A stretch of DNA of 40,653 nucleotides from Planctomycetota bacterium (GCA_016793305.1 JAEUHU010000029.1:1-40653), one strand, 5' to 3'. Counted from the stretch's first letter, positions 24,603-32,184 are shown. The notes: generated by a model not told the origin, from the letters alone. Numbers and translations are program-made.

Positions 24603-26009
24603 TCAGGGCAACAGCTGGGAGGAGATGGAGTTGGTGGTCGCGATCGCGCCGTTCGGCGCCTGGATCGCGGCCTGCAAGGTGATGGCGACGTCGAGGCCAC
24701 CCGCGTACGGCAGTGGCACGACCGCGACGCCGCCGCTGTCGACGACGAACGGCAGCACGAACTGGATCTGGCTCGGGTCGAAGCCGAGCCACCACGCAGG
24801 ACCGCCCGTCCAGACGAACGGGGCCTCCGGCGCGCCGGTGCCAGGCGCGATCAGCACGAGGCCGGTGCCGTTCGCCGCGGCATGGTGCACGACCAGCTGC
24901 GTGCCACTCGTGATCGAGGTCGTGGGGGTGAGCACGGCGGTCGGTCGTTCTGGGTGCACCACGATCTGCTCGACGATGGTCCAGTAGTCGCTGCAGGTGA
25001 CGTGCAGCGACGGCGCGTGGCTCGCCGGTTGGTGCGGAGCGAACGGTGCGCCGCCACCGCCGCGCCAGTGCAGCCCCGTGACGTAGCGGTTCGTCCCGGC
25101 GGCGAACCAGGTCTCGACGGCGTCCAGGCCTCCTGGCGCGGTCCGTCGCACCTCGCCGCTCGCCGGATCACTGACGTAGACGCGGTCCGCGTCGTCGACC
25201 GCGAGGTCGTAGATGCCGGCGAAGCCGGTGCCGATCTGGCTCACCTGGCCGATCGACAACGTGCCGCCGGCGATCGCCGCCTGCACGGCGGCGGCGGGGA
25301 ACCTCAGCAAGCGCGCCGCCCCAGGTGGAGGCGGCACGATCGCACCGAGTTCGGCGAGGATCAGGTCGCCGTTGCCGAACCGGTCGAGTGGCGCCGACGG
25401 CCCGACCAGCTGCAGCAGGAGTCGCGGGGCCACGCCTGGTTCGACGAGCCAGAGCCCGCTGTTGCTGCCGCCGGCCGGCCAGGTCGGATTCGCCTGCACC
25501 AACAGCCGGTCGTTCGCGAGCGGCTCGACCGCGAACGTGTTGGCGAGTCCTTGGAACGAGCCCAGCAGGGCGCCGCTGGCCTCGTCGAGCACATGCACCG
25601 TGCCGCTCCGCAACCCGCCCACGTAGAGGCGGCCGCCGCCGTCGGCTCGCGCGCAGAACGCGATGTCCTCCTTGCTCAGGTCGAACATCGGGCGCTGGCC
25701 GGCCACCAGGCTGCCATCCGTCGCGAACAGCTGCCGCCGGTGCACGACGTAGTGTTGGCCAAGACCGCGCGGCAGCACGCTTCGCACCAGGCTGGCCTGG
25801 TGGCGGGTCGTGAACGAGGTCGTCGCCGCGAACCCGTCGTCGGCGATGGTCTGGCCCGGCAGCGTCGCGAGCAGCATCGCCGTGGCCAGCGCTGCCGCGG
25901 CTGCCGACGAGGGGGGCGACGCGACAAATCGCGTCGGAACGAACGAAGAACCACCCTGCGGTCGCGCGGCAACGCGCACACCGCGGGCACGGAGCCCGGC
26001 ACCTGGCAT
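24603..26009 (-). CDS. Secreted propeller-like protein downstream of a cobalamin riboswitch
   Basis: This 468-residue protein has a long basic N-region and a hydrophobic signal segment (AAAAALATAMLLATLPGQ). Blade-like repeats follow: GGRLYVGGLRSGTVHVLDE, NDRLLVQANPTWPAG and IYDLAVDDADRVYVSDPASGE. The terminal module is AWWLGFDPSQIQFVLPFVVD with GGLDVAITLQAAIQAP. No catalytic motif, metal site or TonB box was recognised. ATG 26007-26009 has a strong ribosome-binding site (GGAGGTGG) seven bases upstream and lies about 65 nt after the riboswitch. Control by B12 implies a role in corrinoid acquisition, or a product needed only when B12 is scarce. The surface cobalamin-binding propeller BtuG of Bacteroides is a functional analogy, not a demonstrated homologue. 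Confidence 0.83.
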   Translation of the reverse strand: MPGAGLRARGVRVAARPQGGSSFVPTRFVASPPSSAAAAALATAMLLATLPGQTIADDGFAATTSFTTRHQASLVRSVLPRGLGQHYVVHRRQLFATDGSLVAGQRPMFDLSKEDIAFCARADGGGRLYVGGLRSGTVHVLDEASGALLGSFQGLANTFAVEPLANDRLLVQANPTWPAGGSNSGLWLVEPGVAPRLLLQLVGPSAPLDRFGNGDLILAELGAIVPPPPGAARLLRFPAAAVQAAIAGGTLSIGQVSQIGTGFAGIYDLAVDDADRVYVSDPASGEVRRTAPGGLDAVETWFAAGTNRYVTGLHWRGGGGAPFAPHQPASHAPSLHVTCSDYWTIVEQIVVHPERPTAVLTPTTSITSGTQLVVHHAAANGTGLVLIAPGTGAPEAPFVWTGGPAWWLGFDPSQIQFVLPFVVDSGGVAVVPLPYAGGLDVAITLQAAIQAPNGAIATTNSISSQLLP

Positions 26010-26012
26010 GTT

Positions 26013-26037
26013 CCACCTCCGGTGTCTCGAGCACCGG
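26013..26037 (-). promoter_or_regulatory. Ribosome-binding site and adjoining hairpin of the riboswitch-controlled gene
   Basis: On the minus strand GGAGGTGG (26013-26020) lies seven bases before the ATG. The first two G bases are also the end of a perfect 6-bp stem (CCGGTG/CACCGG, 26019-26037, 7-nt loop). A second perfect 6-bp stem lies just upstream (CGGTCC/GGACCG, 26052-26067). These hairpins, between the aptamer and the start codon, are the likely expression platform. No U-run follows either stem, so control of translation initiation fits better than termination. Confidence 0.6.
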
Positions 26038-26069
26038 GTCGGAGCAGTCGACGGTCCGGTCGGACCGGC

Positions 26070-26275
26070 CCGACGCGGATGTTCTGGCTTCCGGGGTCTG
26101 GCCTACTGGTCCGCCTTCCCAGCTCGCCCATCGGGGCTCGCCAGTGGCATAGAGGACGGTCGTACCCGGTGACAGCTGCGGGACAGCGCCGGAGTCTCAC
26201 CGGCTTCCCCGCGAAGGGCAGGTGGCAGGGTAGCTGCGGGGCGCACCGGCACAAGAGTCTGGGGACGAGGAGAAC
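26070..26275 (-). promoter_or_regulatory. Cobalamin (B12) riboswitch aptamer
   Basis: Read on the minus strand, the segment contains the conserved core GCCGGTGAGACTCCGGC, then GCTGTCCCGCAGCTGT (26172-26204). Further 3' it has GCCACTGG, GCTGGGAAGGCGGACCAGTAGG and GAAGCCAGAAC (26081-26150). These are in the order and spacing of the AdoCbl-type aptamer, with CCACTGG pairing to CCAGTAGG across a variable arm. Boundaries are approximate because the P1 strands were not modelled. It is oriented toward the secreted propeller-like gene starting at 26009 and away from the QueG-like gene. Binding of a cobalamin should lower expression of the downstream gene. It occupies most of the 445-bp gap between 26010 and 26454; the remainder, besides the hairpins noted, shows no gene. 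Confidence 0.9.
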
Positions 26276-26390
26276 AGCCTCGCGGCGGACCAGGTTTCGA
26301 CCACGTCAGGGGCACGACGGAGGTCCATGCACGAGACCACCGGGAACGGGGTCTTGCACAGCGGCCATCGGGAAACGAAAACGTCGCTCC

Positions 26391-26412
26391 GGCCCGCCTT
26401 GCCCGGCGGGCC
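26391..26412. other. 8-bp GC hairpin in the gap before the QueG-like gene
   Basis: GGCCCGCC (26391-26398) and GGCGGGCC (26405-26412) are perfect reverse complements with a 6-nt loop, 42 bp upstream of the QueG-like start codon. There is no T-run on either strand. It may be part of the leader of the + strand mRNA or lie between divergent promoters. Confidence 0.3.
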
Positions 26413-26454
26413 GCCCATCCGCCGATCCCGGCACCGCTCCAGGTCCCGTCAGCC

Positions 26455-27228
26455 ATGCGTTCGGAACTGCTTGCCAGCGCCCAGGAAATCGCCGTCCGGG
26501 GCGGGCTCAACCTGTTCGGCCTGGTCGACGCGTCGCGGTTCGACGGCTGCTCCCCGTGCGAGCAGCGCTTCGCGTCGCGGCACCCCCGGTGTGGCACGCT
26601 CGTGGTGCTCGGCAGCGGCGGGCGCGCCTTCTGGCAGCAGTACGCGGCATCGTTCGCATCCGGCGCCAGCGCCGACGGCCAGGACCTCTACACCGCGGCC
26701 ACGGTGCGCGCGGTCGTCGCCCGGCTGCACGAAGGTGGCGTTGCCTGCGAATCGGTGCTGCTCGCCGCGTCGCCGAAGGTCAACGCCAACCGGCTCGGGG
26801 AATGCGCTGGCTTCGGCACCGTGTCGCCGGTCTCGGGGCTGCTCGTCCATCCCGAGTTCGGACCGTGGGTGCGGGTGCGCGCCGCCCTGCTCCTCGACGG
26901 GCGACCGTTCGGCGTCGTGCCCGATGCGGCGATCTCCGATCGTTACCAGCCGTGCTGTTCGTGCAGCAAGCCGTGCGTCACGGCGTGTCCCGCGGGGGTG
27001 CACGACGGGCGTGGCAACCAGGATCTCGGTGCGTGCGCCTCGCATCGGCACGATGGCGGCTGCGAGCATGTCTGCGCGTCGCGCCTCGCGTGCCCGGTCG
27101 GCAGCCAGCATCGCGACGAAGCCGGCGAAGACGCGCACCGCCACGCGTTCCGTCTCGCGACCATGCAGCGTTGGTTCGGCTTCGGCGTCTGGCGGCTCGT
27201 GCCGACGTTCCTGCGCCATGGGCGGTGA
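26455..27228 (+). CDS. QueG/CblC-like iron-sulfur protein with atypical second Cys cluster
   Basis: This 257-residue protein resembles the cobalamin-dependent epoxyqueuosine reductase QueG in its middle. NANRLGECAGFGTVSPVSGLLVHPEFGPWVRV parallels the QueG stretch with Ala-Gly-Leu-Gly and HPEFGxW. A ferredoxin-type cluster follows (C167, C168, C170, C174, C178-Pro). The second cluster differs from QueG: the Cys set C194, C203, C207 and C213-Pro lies in CASHRHDGGCEHVCASRLAC. The protein is also shorter than QueG (usually 340-380) and lacks the C-terminal repeats. QueG shares its cobalamin fold with the B12-processing protein CblC/MMACHC. Next to a B12 riboswitch and a BtuF-like gene, reductive processing of cobalamin is as likely as tRNA modification. 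It overlaps the next gene by 11 bp. Confidence 0.68.
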   Translation: MRSELLASAQEIAVRGGLNLFGLVDASRFDGCSPCEQRFASRHPRCGTLVVLGSGGRAFWQQYAASFASGASADGQDLYTAATVRAVVARLHEGGVACESVLLAASPKVNANRLGECAGFGTVSPVSGLLVHPEFGPWVRVRAALLLDGRPFGVVPDAAISDRYQPCCSCSKPCVTACPAGVHDGRGNQDLGACASHRHDGGCEHVCASRLACPVGSQHRDEAGEDAHRHAFRLATMQRWFGFGVWRLVPTFLRHGR

Positions 27229-27982
27229 CAACCAGTGGGGGCCGCGCCGCCTCGTCAGCCTGGTGCCGAGCACGACCGAGAGCGTCTGTGCGTTCGGCGC
27301 GCGCGATCGGCTGGTCGGCTGTACGCGCTACTGCACGCATCCGGTGGGCGTCCTCGATGGAGTCGAGCGACTCGGCGGCACCAAGAACCCCGATCGCGAG
27401 AGCGTCTTGGCGCTGGCTCCGGATCTGGTGCTCGGCAACGCCGAGGAGAACCGGCCCGAGGATCTCGCGTGGCTGCAACAGCGCGTGCCGGTGTTGGTGC
27501 AGACGCCGCGTCGGATCGGCGAAGCGGTCCAGGGGCTCGCCGAACTGGCCGAGGTGCTGGGCACCGGCGAAGCGTGTGCGGCGGCGGTCGCCCAGCAGGT
27601 CGACGCGGCGCTGCGTAGGGTAGAGCAGGGCCGCGTCGGGCCGCGCGTCTACTACGCGATCTGGCGCAAGCCTTGGATGAGTGTCTCGGCCGACACGTTC
27701 GTGCACGACGTGCTGGCGCAGGCGGGCGCCCGGAACGTCTGCGCCGACGAGCCCGCGCGGTATCCCGAGGTGTCGCCGGCGGTCGCGGTCGCGCGCGCGG
27801 TCGACCGGGTGCTGTTGGCCAGCGAGCCGTGGGCGTTCGACGAAGCCCAGCGGGCCGAGCTGGCACAGCGAGGGGACTTCGGCGACGCGCGGCTCGTGCT
27901 GTGCGACGGTCGCGACTTCTGCTGGCACGGTGTGCACATGGCGATCGGGTTGCCGAGGGCGTTCGCGCTGCTCTCTGCTTGA
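27218..27982 (+). CDS. BtuF-like cobalamin-binding protein without signal peptide
   Basis: This 254-residue protein has the periplasmic-binding fold with a single helical backbone, as in BtuF. Motifs are RRLVSLVPSTTESVCAFG, VGCTRYCTHP, LGGTKNPDRESVLALAPDLV, and GNAEENRPEDLAWL followed by a run of vertical helices (VQTPRRIGEAVQGLAELAEVLG). No signal peptide or lipobox precedes the domain, so it is predicted to be cytoplasmic unless the start is misplaced. This subfamily is widespread and annotated only as cobalamin-binding. It overlaps the QueG-like gene by 11 bp, which suggests joint expression and possible hand-over of a corrinoid between the two. No BtuC or BtuD gene is nearby. Confidence 0.8.
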   Translation: MGGDNQWGPRRLVSLVPSTTESVCAFGARDRLVGCTRYCTHPVGVLDGVERLGGTKNPDRESVLALAPDLVLGNAEENRPEDLAWLQQRVPVLVQTPRRIGEAVQGLAELAEVLGTGEACAAAVAQQVDAALRRVEQGRVGPRVYYAIWRKPWMSVSADTFVHDVLAQAGARNVCADEPARYPEVSPAVAVARAVDRVLLASEPWAFDEAQRAELAQRGDFGDARLVLCDGRDFCWHGVHMAIGLPRAFALLSA

Positions 27983-28013
27983 GCCGCGTGCCCGCGGCGG
28001 CGAGCATGCCGGC

Positions 28014-28646
28014 ATGAGCGACTCCAAACCGCGCGCACTGCCCCTGCTGCTGGTCGCCGCGGCCTTGACGTTGGTGGTCACCCTGCTCCGGTTGGTCGGC
28101 GAGCGGCAAGGGTGGGATCCGAACTGGTTCTCCACCGAGCCGGGCAGCCCGCTGAATCCGTTCGGCATCGTCTGGCTGGTGCCGGTGTTCGGCTTCCTGC
28201 TCGGCCGGCGGCTCGCGGCCGCCGGCAAACCGCCGTTCGTGGCGTCGTTCTTCGTGCCGGCGTTCGGCTTCGTCGCGATGGTCGGTGCCGGTGTGTTCGT
28301 GTTGCACCACTTCGACGGCGACGAGCTGAAGGCGGCGATGCAGTGGCTGTGGATCGGTTCGCCGTGTCTCGCCCTGCTGGCGCTGTTCGCCTGGCCGCGC
28401 GCGTTCTTCGCCACGCTCGCCTACGGGCTGATGGCGCGGGTGCCGGTGGCCCTGGTGCAGTACTTCGACGTCGAGCACGGGTGGCAGACGCACTACGGCA
28501 AGGTGCATCCGAAGCTGGTCGGCATGGATGCCGCGTCGCGCCACCTGTTCCTGGCGATGGCCCAGGCGACGCAGTGGCTGCCGTTCACGATCCTGGCCGG
28601 CACCGCGTGTGCGGCCCTCGGGGCCGCGACCGTGCGGCGCAGCTGA
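28014..28646 (+). CDS. Unrecognised polytopic membrane protein
   Basis: This 210-residue protein has about six membrane segments: ALPLLLVAAALTLVVTLLRLV, FGIVWLVPVFGFLLG, FFVPAFGFVAMVGAGVFVLHH, WLWIGSPCLALLALFAWP, AFFATLAYGLMARVPVALVQYF and LPFTILAGTACAALGAA. Two polar loops carry Trp- and His-rich patches (GERQGWDPNWFSTEPGSPLNP and EHGWQTHYGKVHP). No family was recognised. It begins 31 bp after the BtuF-like gene on the same strand, so it may belong to the B12-linked transcript, but nothing in its sequence says so. Confidence 0.7.
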   Translation: MSDSKPRALPLLLVAAALTLVVTLLRLVGERQGWDPNWFSTEPGSPLNPFGIVWLVPVFGFLLGRRLAAAGKPPFVASFFVPAFGFVAMVGAGVFVLHHFDGDELKAAMQWLWIGSPCLALLALFAWPRAFFATLAYGLMARVPVALVQYFDVEHGWQTHYGKVHPKLVGMDAASRHLFLAMAQATQWLPFTILAGTACAALGAATVRRS

Positions 28647-28660
28647 TCACGGGTCGCCGA

Positions 28661-30049
28661 TCACGAGGTCGACGGCGGCGCGGCACCGCTTGCACCAGGG
28701 CCGCCTGAGGCTTCTGCCCCAGGTTGCCGCGGTTTCCCGCGCCGACGCAACGCATAGAGCGCCTGCATGTGTCGGTCGGCGGCCGCCTTGCTGCGCAGCT
28801 GGCCGAAGCCCACCAGCAGCAGGAACCCGAGCACCAGCCCGCCGAGCAAGAGGCCGATGCCGTCCATGGTCTTGCCGACCTGCAGGTCGAACTGCGTGAT
28901 GTCGGCGGCCACGAACAGCGGCGCCCTGCGGTCCGTGCCGTCCTTCGCGCTGTAGATCGACCAGCGGTAGAAGTGGCCGCGCACCTCGACCTGGCAGCGT
29001 TCGGGCAACGCCGCCACGCGCTTCGGTACCCAGACCGGCACCAGCGTGCCACCGCCGTACTCACGCACCTGCACCCACGCGGCGGTCCAGGCATCGATGG
29101 CGGCCGGGTTCGGCGGCGACACGAGGGTGCGCCGCATGATCAGCGTGCCGAAGATCCGCATCGGCGTGCCGCGCGCGATCTTGCCCGAGCGCAGGGCTTC
29201 GTGGCGGTCGTTGTTGAGCGTGCCGGCCTTGTGCCACTCGGCGTTGGTGCGCGCGCCGAACGTGTCGCGGGCGTAGGCCGCCAGGTGCCAGAGCGCTTCG
29301 GTCTGGTCCTCTTCGACGTTGCGCCAGACCGGTGCGCCGAGCGAGTACGACTCGTCGTCGACCGAGGCGAGCAGGGCTGCGTCGAGTTCGGTGACCGGAC
29401 CCCACTTCGGGTAGTCGCGCAGCAGTTCGCGGCCGACCAGCAGCGGCGCGCGGTCGATTGCCGTCGGGTAGGTCGTGTCGCGCAGCTTCAGCAGGAATCC
29501 CTCGGCCCGGGCCCAGCTGCCGACCACCACTTCAGCTGCCGGTGGCAGCGAGAACGTCAGCATCGCCGCGTCGCCGTTCTGCAGTCGCAGGGTCGCTTCG
29601 TAGATGCTGCGCCCGGCGACCGGGTGGCCTTCACGCGGCCCCGACAGGTACTCGACCTCGCCTTCGTAGAACAACCAGCGGCCGCGCCAGCGGCGTGGGT
29701 CGGCGCGCAGTTCTTCGAGGGGCACCGGATGGTCCGGCAGGCCGAGCGCTTCGGCGACGGTCGGGCCGACGTCGAGCGCCTGCTGCAGCAGATGGCGCAG
29801 AGGCTCCTTCTCGACCTCGAGCCGTTGCTCACGCGTCCCGTCGAGTGCCGTGCCGAGGATCGCCGAGTCCAGGGTCGGAACCGCGATCGCCGCTGGTGGC
29901 GGGTCAGGGTCCGGCACGGGAGCGTCCGACCATTCGACGCTGGTCAGCAGGTAGCCCAGCGCTGCGACCATCAGGCCGCCGAGCACGTAGCGAAATGCCG
30001 GCGGGATCGGCGGCAGCAGGGAGGTCCTCGCTGGCAGGAACGATGGCAT
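28661..30049 (-). CDS. Unrecognised protein with terminal membrane anchors and a large extracytoplasmic domain
   Basis: This 462-residue protein has one membrane segment near each end (FRYVLGGLMVAALGYLLTSV at about 18-38 and GIGLLLGGLVLGFLLLVGFGQL near 405-430). About 360 residues between them are predicted to be periplasmic. This region has Trp/Arg/Tyr-rich strands (WRGRWLFYEGEVEYLSGPREG; VEVRGHFYRWSIYSAKDGT) that look like two OB- or SH3-like barrels. No catalytic motif was found. I use ATG at 30047-30049 because it directly precedes the first membrane segment. The C-terminus is Gly/Pro/Ser-rich. It is convergent with the preceding gene, 14 bp away, and could be a membrane scaffold. Confidence 0.7.
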   Translation of the reverse strand: MPSFLPARTSLLPPIPPAFRYVLGGLMVAALGYLLTSVEWSDAPVPDPDPPPAAIAVPTLDSAILGTALDGTREQRLEVEKEPLRHLLQQALDVGPTVAEALGLPDHPVPLEELRADPRRWRGRWLFYEGEVEYLSGPREGHPVAGRSIYEATLRLQNGDAAMLTFSLPPAAEVVVGSWARAEGFLLKLRDTTYPTAIDRAPLLVGRELLRDYPKWGPVTELDAALLASVDDESYSLGAPVWRNVEEDQTEALWHLAAYARDTFGARTNAEWHKAGTLNNDRHEALRSGKIARGTPMRIFGTLIMRRTLVSPPNPAAIDAWTAAWVQVREYGGGTLVPVWVPKRVAALPERCQVEVRGHFYRWSIYSAKDGTDRRAPLFVAADITQFDLQVGKTMDGIGLLLGGLVLGFLLLVGFGQLRSKAAADRHMQALYALRRRGKPRQPGAEASGGPGASGAAPPSTS

Positions 30050-30120
30050 GTCCCTGCCAACGGTGCGACCTGCACTCCGGTTTGCGCGATTGCCGGCTCG
30101 CGGCGTGCTCCCGCTGCCCG

Positions 30121-30492
30121 TCACGCGCCGTCCGGCTTCTCGAAGAGCCCGCCGAGATGGAAGTTCGCGATGTCGGAGCGATCGACGATCGTCGCGGCGT
30201 TGACGCCGAGCGTGATCGCGATGACCTCGGCGATCTCGGCGCTGGTGGCGCCTTCGCGCTTGGCCTTCTTCAGGTGGCCTTCGAGGCACCCCTTGCAGCC
30301 CGAGGTCAGCGCGGCCGCGATCGCGATGAACTCCTTGGTCTTCAAGTCGATCAACGACTTGCCGTAGGTCGCCTTGTAGAAGCCCATGTAGAGCTCCTTC
30401 AGGTGCGGGGTCAGCAGCGCGTAGCTGCGCATCGAGGAACTCGGCAGGCGGCCGTCGGCCAGGGGTTCGGACTTCTTCGATTCGTCGCTCAT
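30121..30492 (-). CDS. Carboxymuconolactone decarboxylase/AhpD-like protein
   Basis: This 123-residue single-domain protein has the AhpD-like all-helical fold signature: TPHLKELYMGFYKATYG, LIDLKTKEFIAIAAALTSGC, then KGCLEGHLKKAKREGAT. The Cys-x-x-Cys with a downstream His (SGCKGCLEGH) is the redox site of AhpD-type members, which serve as thiol-disulfide reductases or peroxidase partners. The decarboxylase name comes from the family's founding member and is not implied here. A TATAC hexamer-like element lies about 15 bp before the start on the coding strand. The gene sits alone between the two-anchor protein and the Nudix gene on the same strand. Confidence 0.85.
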   Translation of the reverse strand: MSDESKKSEPLADGRLPSSSMRSYALLTPHLKELYMGFYKATYGKSLIDLKTKEFIAIAAALTSGCKGCLEGHLKKAKREGATSAEIAEVIAITLGVNAATIVDRSDIANFHLGGLFEKPDGA

Positions 30493-30540
30493 ACGTCGAG
30501 GTCGCGGGTATACGGCTTCCGGCCCGAAACGGGGCGCGGA

Positions 30541-30966
30541 TTATTGCAGGCTCGTCTGCAGCCGCACCAGCGCGTCCCGGTCGCCGGCGACCTCGAGTTC
30601 GCGGAACGCCGCTTCGAACGGCAGCCACAGCGCTTCGCCGATCATCGGGCCCGGCGTCACCGCCTGCACCGGGCAGCTCGGCGTGCCCGCTTGCCAGGCG
30701 AACGGCCACTCGACCACGCCCATGTCGCCGAACAGCTCCTTCTGCGGGCCGGTCAGCTCCATCAGGTGCACCGGCCGGCGCAGCCCGGTCTCGGCCTGGA
30801 CCTCGCGGCGGATCGCGTCCTCCAGCTTCTCCCCTGGATCGACGGCCCCGACCACGGGGCCGAGTGGCCATTCCTCGCGCGGGCGATGCCGCAGCAGCAG
30901 GAACTCGACGCGGCGGTCCAGGACCTGGAAGACGAAGACGCGCACCCGGTGCTCGAGGGAGAACAT
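30541..30966 (-). CDS. Nudix hydrolase with one altered Nudix-box residue
   Basis: This 141-residue protein begins with the family's first strand (HRVRVFVFQVLDRRVEFLLLRH). Its Nudix box is GAVDPGEKLEDAIRREVQAETGL. Matched to G-x5-E-x7-R-E-U-x-E-E-x-G-U, every key position is present except the first Glu of the metal-binding pair, which is Ala. That may weaken metal binding. Nudix enzymes cleave nucleoside diphosphates linked to another group, and the substrate is not evident here. It is encoded on the same strand as the AhpD-like gene (48-bp gap) and after the secreted esterase gene (109-bp gap containing a hairpin). Confidence 0.82.
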   Translation of the reverse strand: MFSLEHRVRVFVFQVLDRRVEFLLLRHRPREEWPLGPVVGAVDPGEKLEDAIRREVQAETGLRRPVHLMELTGPQKELFGDMGVVEWPFAWQAGTPSCPVQAVTPGPMIGEALWLPFEAAFRELEVAGDRDALVRLQTSLQ

Positions 30967-30975
30967 GGTCGGCTC

Positions 30976-31005
30976 GTGCCGGTGGGGTGTTCGCCCCGCC
31001 GGTGC
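30976..31005 (-). other. Hairpin between the esterase and Nudix genes
   Basis: CCGGTGGGG (30979-30987) pairs with CCCCGCCGG (30994-31002) across a 6-nt loop with one wobble pair, and further wobble pairs extend the stem to 30976-31005. It lies about 70 nt after the esterase stop and 10 nt before the Nudix start. No T-run follows, so it is only a weak candidate for a terminator or an attenuating leader. Confidence 0.3.
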
Positions 31006-31075
31006 TACCTCCTAGTCGGCTTCATCGACCGGTTTGCTCCCCGGGTTCTCGGTCGCAGCGCACTTTTCCGCGCCG

Positions 31076-32107
31076 CTACTTGCCGCCGCCGGGCGGAGGC
31101 GTCGCCTCGCCTGTGCCGGCCTTGCCAGCGCTCTTGCCCTTGCCAGCGGCCGGTTCGGCCTTCGCTGCTTCGGCGAACAGTTCGCCGATCATCGCGAAGG
31201 AGTAGGGCAGCGTCTGGTCCTGGAAGCCGGCTCCCCACGAGTGGCCGCCGCCTTCGATCAGGCGGAACGTGTGCGCGACCTTCTTCTTGTCGAGCGCTTC
31301 GTGCAGCAGCTGGTTGCCGTTCGCGAAGCCGTAGCGGTCGTCGGTGCCGGCGTCGAAGTAGATGCGCAGCGTCGCCAGCTGCTTCTGGTCGGTGTTGGTC
31401 GCGAGGCACAGCGGGTTGGCGCGCTGCCACGCGTCCTTCTGGATCGGGTTGCCGAACACCTCGTCGAGGCCCAGGCGCTTGGCCATGCCCTGGATGCGCT
31501 GCGGCAGCTTCTCCGGGTCCTCCTCGAACACCGCCGAGCTGTGAGCACCGACCGCGCCGAACAGTTCGGGCTTGGTGAAGGCGATGCGCAGGGCGGCCAT
31601 GCCGCCCATGCTGACGCCGGTGATCGCGCGCTGCCGGCGATCCTCGGCCACCCGGTAGTGCTTGGCGAGGTGTGCCAGCAGGTCGACGGTGACCAGGTCT
31701 TCCCACTTCTGGTCCTTGCGATTCACGTAGAGCGACGTCGAACCACCGTTCGCGGTCACGAAGATGCAGGGCGGCAGCTTGCCGTCATCGGTCGTCTTGT
31801 CGAGCACCGCAGCGCCGCCGCGGTGGTGGAACCGCATGTGGTCCTCGAACATGCCGTGCAGCCACACGACCAGTGGGTAGCGCCTGTCCTTGTTCGCCTC
31901 GTCGTCGTAGCCGAGCGGCAGGTAGAGGCCGAACTCCATCTCGCGGCCGACCGCGTCGCTCTGGAACTTCTCTTCGCGGAACGTGAACTGCTTCAGCTCG
32001 ACCGGCTGCGCTTCGCGGCGCCGGCGGCCGCGGCCTTCCTGGTCCTGGGCCGGCAGGACGGACGCGGCGAGCAGGGTGGCGAGCAGCAGGGTGGTTCGAC
32101 GGTGCAT
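31076..32107 (-). CDS. Secreted alpha/beta-hydrolase esterase
   Basis: This 343-residue protein has a signal peptide (MHRRTTLLLATLLAASVLPAQ) followed by an Arg-rich linker and an esterase-D/S-formylglutathione-hydrolase-like alpha/beta-hydrolase. The nucleophile is Ser166 in TGVSMGGMAALR. The oxyanion and strand motif is PLVVWLHGMFEDH. The candidate acid is in YFDAGTDDRYG and the His in IEGGGHSWGAGF. The end is a low-complexity Ala/Gly/Lys tail. It should hydrolyse esters in the periplasm or outside, such as acetylated or feruloylated glycans, but substrate is unproven. The start is supported by GAGGT about 10 bases upstream. It diverges from folC across 77 bp. Confidence 0.85.
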   Translation of the reverse strand: MHRRTTLLLATLLAASVLPAQDQEGRGRRRREAQPVELKQFTFREEKFQSDAVGREMEFGLYLPLGYDDEANKDRRYPLVVWLHGMFEDHMRFHHRGGAAVLDKTTDDGKLPPCIFVTANGGSTSLYVNRKDQKWEDLVTVDLLAHLAKHYRVAEDRRQRAITGVSMGGMAALRIAFTKPELFGAVGAHSSAVFEEDPEKLPQRIQGMAKRLGLDEVFGNPIQKDAWQRANPLCLATNTDQKQLATLRIYFDAGTDDRYGFANGNQLLHEALDKKKVAHTFRLIEGGGHSWGAGFQDQTLPYSFAMIGELFAEAAKAEPAAGKGKSAGKAGTGEATPPPGGGK

Positions 32108-32184
32108 GCGGATACCTCGGGGTCGGGCGGGCCGGTAGTGTTGCGGTCGTCGCGACCGTCGCCAATGCCCGGCGCGAAATCTCC

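Noticed and set aside
26220..26454. Possible control of the + strand QueG-like/BtuF-like pair by the same riboswitch
   Set aside because: The conserved aptamer bases read correctly only on the minus strand, and no second aptamer core was found on the + strand.
23106..27623. A 1505-codon + strand open frame across the B12-linked locus
   Set aside because: It runs antisense to two secreted proteins, crosses the riboswitch and then runs in another frame over the QueG-like gene. No domain is recognisable.
30976..31005. Rho-independent terminator after the esterase gene
   Set aside because: The stem is good but no T-run follows on the transcribed strand, so it is listed only as a hairpin.
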